DNA of 64,000 bases. Origin: Peromyscus leucopus (lineage: Eukaryota; Chordata; Mammalia; Rodentia; Cricetidae). A program made the translations under genes and the position numbers. The stretch spans positions 63,229,334 to 63,293,333 of the forward strand of contig NC_051084.1 of the NCBI RefSeq assembly GCF_004664715.2, in the 5' to 3' direction. The notes under the pieces are model-generated. The model saw only the letters and a program-made list of their open reading frames with translations, was not told where the DNA came from and did no database searches. Below are positions 57,201 to 64,000 of the stretch, one piece after another (position 1 is the stretch's first letter; each line of letters opens with the position of its first letter).

Positions 57201-57461
57201 AAGTTATAAGAAGTCAAAATTGCATGGTGTGTGAAAGGATGTCCTAGCAAAAATTTTACAAGTGTTTGGACATGTGTGTCATACAACTTCTTTATATGTT
57301 AGCCCATGATGCTATATTGCTACCTTCACAGACAATTCTATGATATATTATTTTATTAATACATATCAGATCAAGTTGGAAAAAACCAAACTAATAGCAA
57401 TAATAGTGACAAAATGCACCCACATATCTAGTAGTTAAAAAAAAAACTTGAGGGAACTCTT
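54258..57461. other. Low-repeat unique DNA
   Basis: About 3.2 kb with no SINE or LINE recognised. Includes the CpG-richer patch listed next. Confidence 0.45.
54880..55145. other. CpG-enriched patch
   Basis: Roughly a dozen CpGs in about 260 bp ('ccgtcaccgcagat', 'gcgccccgaggc', 'atccggtgacc', 'ggacgaagaggatatcgg') in an otherwise CpG-poor window. An 85-codon minus-strand frame covers it but has no recognisable features. Confidence 0.4.
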
Positions 57462-58878
57462 TTTTAAAAATTAACTTTTATTGATTCTTCATAGATTTCA
57501 TATTGTGCACCCCAATCCCACTTATCTCCCAGTTCCCTTGCATCCACCCTCTGCCCATGCAACCTCCCCCATAAAACAAAACAAAATTCAAAAGTAAAAC
57601 CAAAAAAACCAAACCAACCAACCAACAAACCAAACCACAAAAAATTAAAAAAAAAAAAAAGAATCTCATCATGAAAGCTGTATTGTGGCCCATTAAGTCA
57701 TACAATTTACCCCTTAGCCCATTCATTTTCATTTGTGTTTATTGTTATGAGTCATTGGTCTGGTTCAAGGCCTCTGGCTTATGCTATACTATTGATAATG
57801 GGCACTCTTTGGGGCTCTTCTGAGGTAGTCTTGTTGTCCTGTGTCATGGAGATCCTTCAGTTTTGGATCTGTAGGTTCATCCCCTTCACACACTCCAACA
57901 GTTCATAGATGCAGTGAGTGTTGGGGTGTGCCAACTCATAGCCCTGGTTCTTGGTCTGGGTGGTAGCTGGGTTGGTCAGTCTACCAGCTTTCTTTCATCA
58001 TCACTACCAAGGTGAGCTCTCCAGTACTGCCTTAGGCAGCCTACCCAATGCAGCCTGCAGCAAGGGGCAGGGCCGGTTCTGCTGTTCTCAGGTCCTCAGA
58101 GCTGGTTCACCCACACTCAAACCACCAGGGCCAGATCTACTGTTTCGCCCAGGCGAGGTACAAGGCCTTCTCTCCCAATTGTTGTAGGGGATATATAGGA
58201 AGTAATATATATCCCTTTGTCTCACACTGTCAGGGCTGCTTACCTGTGCCCCCAACAACAGGGTCAGCTCTAGTGTGCTGCCCAGATGCCCAGACCGGGG
58301 GTGGGGTGGGGTGTGCAGAGCCTGCTCTCTTGTGTGCTGCAGGGCTGGTTCTTTCACTGCTGTGACCCCAGGGCCAGCTCTCTCACCTACTGCAGGTGAC
58401 AATGGGTGAGCAGGGGCCAGGGGAAGGTGACAGGGAGAGGGGGGAGGCATCTTTCCCTCACCCATGCCACCATATGGCAGACAAAGGGTGGGAGGCAGGG
58501 TCAGCTAGTCTCCTCTCATGCCCTCAAAGTTGGCTCACCTGCATCTCTGACAATAGACTCAGCTCCAGTGTGCTGCCCAGATGATTTGCATATGCCTGTG
58601 GTGAGGGGTGGGACCATCTCTTCTGAGTGTGTGTATCGCTAGCTATCCCAGGTCCAGTGACGGGTGGGGCTGTGCTAAACCAGCCCTCAGATTTCCACAG
58701 GAGTGTTTCCTATGACCGCATGTGCTGACTCTGGCCATCGACATCACCACAAACCCCAGCTGCAGCAGAAGCACCAACCCAGCTGGGCTCAGACATCACC
58801 ATTGCCCCAGTGGCCACTTAGGCCACCCAGATCAGTATAGCCCAGGTGGCAGCATGATCCTTAGACACCAACATAGGA
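57462..58878 (-). mobile_element. Rodent LINE-1 3' region (antisense)
   Basis: Starts 'aacttttattgattcttcat', then 'gcaccccaatcccacttatc', an A/C-rich stretch, 'gagtcattggtctggttcaa', 'tggagatccttcagttttgg' and repeated 'gggccagctct'-like units. Lx-type antisense 3' UTR as I know it. Frames in both strands here are repeat-derived. Confidence 0.6.
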
Positions 58879-58883
58879 ATTTT

Positions 58884-59283
58884 TTTAAAAATTTTTCTTT
58901 ATTAAGAAATTTTCTACTAACTCCACATACTATCTGCAGACCCCCCTCCTCCCTCCTCCCACCCCCAGCCCTCTTTCCCAAGCCACCCCACATCCCCACA
59001 TCCCCCAAATCGAGGTCTCCCATGGGGAATCATTGGAGCCCAGCACACTGAGCCTAGGCAGGTCCAAGCCCCTTCTCACTGCACCAAGGCTGTGCAAGGT
59101 GTCACAGCACAGGCACCGGGTTCCAGAAGCCTGCCCATAGACCAGAGACAGATCCCAATCCCCCTGTCTGGGTGGCCCCAAACAGTTCGAGCTAAACAAC
59201 CGTCTTCCATATCCAGAGGGCCTAGTCCAGTCCCATGGGGGCTCCACAGTCACCAGTCCACAGTTCAAGGGCTTCCACTACAA
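58884..59283 (-). mobile_element. Cricetid-type LINE-1 3' UTR (antisense)
   Basis: 'tctttattaagaaattttct', C-rich 'ctcctccctcctcccacccc', 'aggtctcccatggggaatca', 'ggctgtgcaaggtgtcacag', 'acagttcgagctaaacaacc'. This matches the 3' UTR type of cricetid L1 and is truncated at about 400 bp. Confidence 0.75.
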
Positions 59284-59991
59284 CACAAGAATTCTTAACA
59301 AAATATTCCTTTGTCCTTTTCTGTTTCTTCAATTATCCTTTCCTTTGATATCTGCTTGGAGTTGCATCTTCCTTAATTTATGATTTCTTTCTACTGTCAG
59401 ATTTTAGATATAAGCTAGTCTTACAAAAGTTTATCTATGTTGTGCACTCTAACCAGACTGCCATTCATTGCTTGGTAAATATACTCCTGGGTTCCTGTAG
59501 CTAGTTGCCTTCTAGTCACCTACATGAGTCTCCATGCTAGTTCGCTTGTCTAGTTACCAAAAGTTGTTTTCGTTTGTTCCTAAACCTTTGTACTTTTCTC
59601 GGTAATGACATAGCACCAATGTTACATTAAATAAATAATACTGTTAGTTTGATTAGATACCTAGCCTTATGATCACTATCAAAGTAATTCAGAGGAGGCT
59701 CATGAATCATAGTGTAGAGAAAAGCCAGATTTATTACAGAATAACAGGAGGTACTCTCAGAGATGAGAGTGGGCAGTGGCCAGAAAGACCACTCTTTCAG
59801 CCTATGTGTTTAGGCAGACTTTATACTATTCCATACATTCTGTGGAACAGAGAGCTTCCTGAGATATGTTTGTCCAAGTGATTAACAGGTATATTTGGAT
59901 TCATTCTTACAATGACATGTCTTTGTTCTTTATCTTGTTGACTTCTGGACAGCTCATTATGCCAGGTTTCCATTTATGAGAGAAAGAGTCA

Positions 59992-59992
<1 letters not shown>
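59284..59992. other. Unannotated DNA
   Basis: Nothing recognised. Confidence 0.5.
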
Positions 59993-60042
<50 letters not shown>

Positions 60043-60083
60043 AGAGAGAGGGGGGGGGGAGGGAGGGAGGGAGAGAGGAGGGA
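59993..60083. repeat. (CA)n-(GA)n-(G)n-(GGGA)n compound microsatellite
   Basis: About 23 CA, 6 GA, a G run and GGGA units in one block. Confidence 0.97.
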
Positions 60084-60289
60084 CCTCAGATCACATTTCA
60101 GTCCTGTAATTAGAGTAATGCAGTTTAGTTCCTGATTCTATATGCTGCCAATCAAGAGGGAGAATGCCATCCTTTACGACCTTCAAACTTACCAACATCT
60201 TACTAGCTACCTAGTAATACAAACAAATTATGTGTTCCTATGAAGAGTATTGAACACTTGTCTAAGAAGATTTGATAAGGTAATTGCAA

Positions 60290-60720
60290 TAAAAATACAG
60301 AAATATCTTAAATACCCATTAAGTAATGAATAGATAAAGGATACACACACACACACACACACACACAAATATCATTCAGCCATAAAAAATAGAAATGCTG
60401 TCATTCACAACAAAAGGAATGGAAGTGAAGGTCTTTAAGTGAAATAAATCAGGAAATGAAACACATTTAAATCATAATCTCATTATATGTGGACTCTAAT
60501 AAAGTTGATTTCATGGAAGATGAGGGTGGAAGGCTAGTTTTCAGAGTCTGGGGAGAGGACAGAGAGGGAATGGTGATAAATGATTGATGAATGTGTGTTA
60601 AGTTAAAGTAGATCACAGGATGCTTGAGTGGTTTATTGCACAGTAGCATTGCATGATAATATATCTCACAGATATGTACACACTGCATATATATATATAT
60701 ATCTTACACTTTGTACTTTA
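60290..60720 (+). mobile_element. Ancient L1M 3' end (sense)
   Basis: 'atcattcagccataaaaaat', 'gtgaaataaatcaggaaatg', 'attatatgtggactctaata', 'gagtctggggagaggacaga' and 'gcacagtagcattgcatgat' follow L1M order. A (CA)n (60344-60367) has expanded where the consensus reads 'tatacacaatg'. Confidence 0.75.
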
Positions 60721-60835
60721 TATTAATAAAGCAATGAACACTATTTCAATTTCAAAGTTTAGTGAAGAATAAAGTTTAGTTGAGAATAAATAGTTATATA
60801 GAACTCTTTTAAAGCTCAAAATTAACCATATAGGA

Positions 60836-61080
60836 GAGCTGTAGGTATAAGTTAGCCAGCAGAGTACTTGCTGTGTAAGGATGAGGATCTGAGTTGAGAT
60901 CCCCAGAACCCATGTAAGAAGCTAGGCTTGGTGCTTCAGACCTGTAACCCAGTGCTGGGTGGAATGGAGATAGGTAGATTCCTAAGCTCATTGGCTTATT
61001 GATACAGCCAACTGGTGATTTCCAGTTCAGAGGGGAGACTTCTTCACAACAACATAAGGTGGAGTTTATAGTCTCTAATA
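60836..61080 (+). mobile_element. B4 SINE
   Basis: 'gagagctgtaggtataagtt', 'gatctgagttgagatcccca', 'ctaggcttggtgcttcagac' and 'aacccagtgctgggtggaat', running into the CA-rich tail below. Confidence 0.7.
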
Positions 61081-61192
61081 TCCATGTGTACATACACATA
61101 CATGGACCTACATGTACCGAACACATACATACACCACACACAGACAACCACATACACCATACCACACACTACCATCACACCTTCCCACCACA

Positions 61193-61282
<90 letters not shown>

Positions 61283-61398
61283 TATACATACCACCCCACA
61301 TAAACCCCCACTTCCACTACACGGCATTACACCACACATACACCACACACACATACCACACACCCACACCCCACATCACCTACACCTCCACACCTCCA

Positions 61399-61440
<42 letters not shown>
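61081..61440. repeat. 360-bp CA-rich repeat cluster
   Basis: Three long (CA)n arrays separated by CCACAC/ACATACA variants. It is the expanded tail of the B4 and explains the long His-Thr and Cys-Val frames on both strands. Confidence 0.95.
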
Positions 61441-61442
<2 letters not shown>

Positions 61443-62047
61443 CATAAAGTAATTATTAAAAAATTAAATTGATTAAAGACTCTCTTTCTATCTATGAAAG
61501 GGAAAATGAAAGTATAAAAAGCCATCACCAAAGTATAAGAATTAAGGCATTTAAAGTAGAAATAAAGTGCTAAACATAGATCAAAAAATACAATGAATAT
61601 AACACATATATACATAATCATACACGCACACATATGTAACACTGATGTATTTCTTCGTAGTTTTGAAAGAAAGAGTAAAGTTTTGTGAGGTGCATAAACA
61701 CCCACTGTTCAAAATGAAATAGCTCAAAGTTTACAAATACAAACATAAAACATAAACCAGAAACTAATCAATAATTAAGATAATATTATAGAGTTTTAAG
61801 AGCTTATTACTTAGGAAAGGAAAAACCACGTTAAGAGTAATAATAGAGAATTTAATCATAAACAGTCATCTAAAATGCAATCAGCTTGAATGTTTCAAAC
61901 AGAATGGCAGGGAAATAATTTAATTTGTAACATTCATCCAGTTTTAAGAATCGGATGAATAACGACCATAACAGCATACATGTTTTAATTGCTAACTAGA
62001 TTTAGAACTCAAAATATAAGTAGAGATACAGATATTTTAAGTCATTT
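61441..62047. other. Unannotated AT-rich DNA
   Basis: Nothing recognised. Confidence 0.5.
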
Positions 62048-62255
62048 GTCTTTGAGACAGGGTTTCTCAATGATGTGATGCTCACCCATCTGGCCAGGGC
62101 TGGCTATCCAGCAAGCAATGGGAACTTCCTGTCTTTGCCCTCCCAGTGCTGGTTTTACATGCATATTCCACTAGGTCTGGCCTGGGAAATGGAACTCAGA
62201 CTCTCATGCTTGCAAGACAAGTGCTTTACCAACCGAGCCCACTCCACAGTGGTGT
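62048..62255 (-). mobile_element. B4 SINE (antisense)
   Basis: 'tttgagacagggtttctcaa', 'ccctcccagtgctggtttta', 'tgcttgcaagacaagtgctt' and 'taccaaccgagcccactcca'. Confidence 0.75.
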
Positions 62256-62384
62256 TTTAGGTAACTTTTAACGCAAAGAATCCAATTAACACTGTTAAAG
62301 ACAGTATTAAAGGGTTTCATCCTGCAGAGAACAAAACTTTCATTTTACATGCTGTGAACTGTTTGTTAAAACAGAACCACAGCC
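62256..62384. other. Unannotated spacer
   Basis: Short unique sequence. Confidence 0.5.
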
Positions 62385-62515
62385 TGGGGATGGTAGCATA
62401 CACGTATAATTCCAACATTCTGGCAGCTGGGGCAGGAAGATTAGAAACTGGAGCCTAGGCTGGGCTACCTAGGAAGACTGTCTCAAACAAACCAAAGTAG
62501 CCAAGGCCTTAGTGG
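62385..62515 (+). mobile_element. Old B1-type SINE
   Basis: 'cagcctggggatggtagcat', 'ggcaggaagattagaaactg', 'ctaggctgggctacctagga' and 'gactgtctcaaacaaacc'. Confidence 0.65.
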
Positions 62516-62794
62516 AAAACAATAAAAGTAGAAATACTGCAAAGCACAATTGTATCTTACATAGTGAAAATAAATATGAACATCAACTTGAGAAATAATA
62601 AAAAAAAATAGCTACATGGAAGATCACCTTTGTTCACTGAGATTATTCTAGGGAAGCTTGACACACTTGTTTATTGAGGACAATATTACTCAGTGTATTC
62701 AAGGAGTAGTATTGTGAGGTTTTGTCAAAAACAAGATTCTTAGCACCCAATGCAGTTATTCTAAGCCATACGACCTTTTTAACTTTTTTTGATT

Positions 62795-63005
62795 TAATTT
62801 CGACAATTATTTTCTTTTTATTTTATTTGTATGAGTGTTTTGCCTGCATGTATGTCTGTGTAGCAGATGTCTCATTGCTTTCGGGAAAGGGTGTTGGATC
62901 CTCTGGACTAGAGTTACACATGACTGAGGGCTGCCGCACTTAGGCTCTGCGAACGGGGATCAAGGGTCTTCTGGAAGAGCTGCCAGTGGTCTTAACCCAT
63001 GAGCC
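62795..63005 (-). mobile_element. B2 SINE (antisense), diverged
   Basis: 'tttgcctgcatgtatgtctg', 'ttggatcctctggactagag', 'cggggatcaagggtcttctg' and 'agctgccagtggtcttaacc'. Confidence 0.8.
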
Positions 63006-63244
63006 TGTGTTAGGCTGACAAAGACCCCCCCCCTTTTTTTTTCAGAAGGTCAGAAGGTGCTGGGAATTAGTGTCAGCCTTCTGTGTAATTTTTGACAGAT
63101 CTCAATCTAGAAACTAATAGTCATTTTTCAGCTGTACCAGTGGAAGTATAACCAGAGGCTTCTCCTTGAGGACAGAAGAGAGACAGATCTTGTTCTCTCC
63201 TCTAATGACCTTTTGGCAAAGCTTTGAGAGGCATAAACACGCAG

Positions 63245-63960
63245 ATATTTAAAGAGCGATTAAAAATAACAATAGACCAAAGCTGATGAACAGAAGAATG
63301 TGCTTCCTGGATGAAGAGGTTTCAGTGATTCTGGGAGGTGGAAGAAACAAAAGCCTCAAAACCCAGCAGAAAACACAACAGAGGACATGGAGCAAGACAA
63401 AGAGGAAAAGATGGATGCAGAAACAGATATGGATGAAGAAGAAACCACAAAGCATTCTAAAGCAGACAAAGATGAATGGTAAAGTACACCCTCACTATGG
63501 TTCCTGTGTGGAGAGAGAATGTAAAATTTTTTTTTTTTTTTTTTTTAAGATTTATTTATTACGTATTTCGTGTTCTGCCTATATGTATGCCTGCATGCCA
63601 TAAGAGAGCACCAGATCTCATTCTAGATGGTTGTGAGCCACCATGTGGGTGCTGGGAATTGAACTCAGGACCTCTAGAAGAGCAGCCAGTGCTCTTACCC
63701 TCTGAGCCATCTCTCCAGCCCCAAGAATGTAAAATTTTAAGCCATTTCTTTTGAGAGAGTTTTGTTTTGAATGCTCCCCCAAGCAATGTTGGAATTGGTT
63801 ACAGGAAGAGGTGGATTTCTCAGATGAACTTTTTTTTCTTTAAGAACTTTCTCCATGAATGCAAATTTGTATTGTTTAATTGGTGATTAATGGAAAGTAT
63901 TGTCATATGTATAAAATGTTGATGCAAAGACTCCCCCCTCCCCAAATGAACCAGAAATGC
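63245..63960 (+). pseudogene. Possible decayed retrocopy with acidic Lys/Glu/Asp-rich tail
   Basis: One frame starting near 63282 reads ADEQKNVLPG, a stop, then RGFSDSGRWKKQKPQNPAEN, an acidic stretch with repeated MD/EEE/DKEE, and a terminal KADKDEW-stop (stop codon at about 63479). Downstream sequence looks 3'-UTR-like. A B2 later inserted at 63531. I do not recognise the parent gene and there is no intact start, so this could be chance low-complexity coding-like sequence. Confidence 0.3.
63531..63723 (-). mobile_element. B2 SINE (antisense)
   Basis: Poly-T, 'tgcctatatgtatgcctgca', 'gtgagccaccatgtgggtgc', 'gaactcaggacctctagaag' and 'gagccatctctccagcccc'. Exact 15-bp duplication 'agaatgtaaaatttt' at 63516-63530 and 63724-63738. 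Confidence 0.96.
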
Positions 63961-63969
63961 AAAATCTGG

Positions 63970-64000
63970 CAAGGCTATCACAGTGGCTCAGTGTGTAAAA
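63970..64000 (+). mobile_element. Start of a tRNA-derived SINE cut by the window edge
   Basis: 'ggctatcacagtggctcagt' followed by 'gtgtaaaa' resembles a B2/B3/B4 head ('gatggctcagtgggtaaag'). Confidence 0.45.

Noticed and set aside
58088..58465. 125-codon minus-strand frame and overlapping plus-strand frames
   Set aside because: Located in antisense L1 3' UTR with repetitive 'gggccagctct' units, not in ORF1 or ORF2.
60999..61472. 157-codon His/Thr-rich frame and matching Cys/Val frames on the other strand
   Set aside because: The frames are the CA cluster read in several phases; no coding signature.

Overview
The window is nuclear DNA from a muroid rodent, most likely a cricetid (vole, hamster or deer-mouse type). 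The main evidence is its repeats. There are many B1, B2, B3, B4 and ID SINEs, and the young B1 copies carry the 'accaagtgagttccaggaaa' / 'aggcgcaaagctacacagag' form that I associate with cricetids. There are rodent LINE-1 3' UTRs (one of a cricetid type), URR1-like hAT elements, and one solo ERV LTR flanked by a 6-bp duplication. Long TG, CA, TA, GA and polypurine microsatellites complete the picture. Family names come from recognition by eye, not from a database search.

I find no protein-coding gene. The open reading frames are short and most fall in microsatellites or SINE/LINE sequence. The window looks like a gene desert or deep intron. Weak gene-like signals are two exon-like segments with splice-site-like borders (41256-41340 and 35137-35222) and a possible decayed retrocopy near the right end (63245-63960) that was later split by a B2.

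Layout. 0-9.5 kb: SINE/LINE mosaic with clean nested insertions (B3 in an old L1M, B1 in a MER5-like element, B1 in a B3 tail), a long alternating GT/CG tract at 6.2 kb and a CTCF-like site at 5.35 kb. 9.5-16.7 kb: mostly anonymous AT-rich DNA with a B4 whose head carries a 43-bp tandem array, and an ancient interspersed repeat. 16.9-23.9 kb: dense pile-up with a B4 broken by a URR1 and a B2, two tail-to-tail L1 3' ends, the solo LTR, and a B1 inside a B3. 24-34.2 kb: B2, B4, L1 3' end, a transposon-like repeat, a 185-bp pure purine tract and several old MIR/B1 relics. 34.2-41.7 kb: strikingly poor in SINEs and LINEs, with AT-rich, homeodomain/POU-motif-rich sequence, an octamer palindrome and a CTCF-like site. 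This is the best candidate for conserved regulatory DNA. 41.7-54.2 kb: SINE/LINE mosaic again, with one CpG-containing repeat-free block near 50.5 kb. 54.2-57.4 kb: low-repeat unique DNA including a CpG-richer patch at 54.9-55.15 kb. 57.4-64 kb: two stacked antisense L1 3' ends, old L1M, large CA arrays, B4/B2/B1 copies and the retrocopy candidate.

I do not see an undescribed biological system here. The most useful leads are the SINE-depleted block with its motifs, the exon-like segment at 41.26 kb, the solo LTR, and the datable nested insertions.
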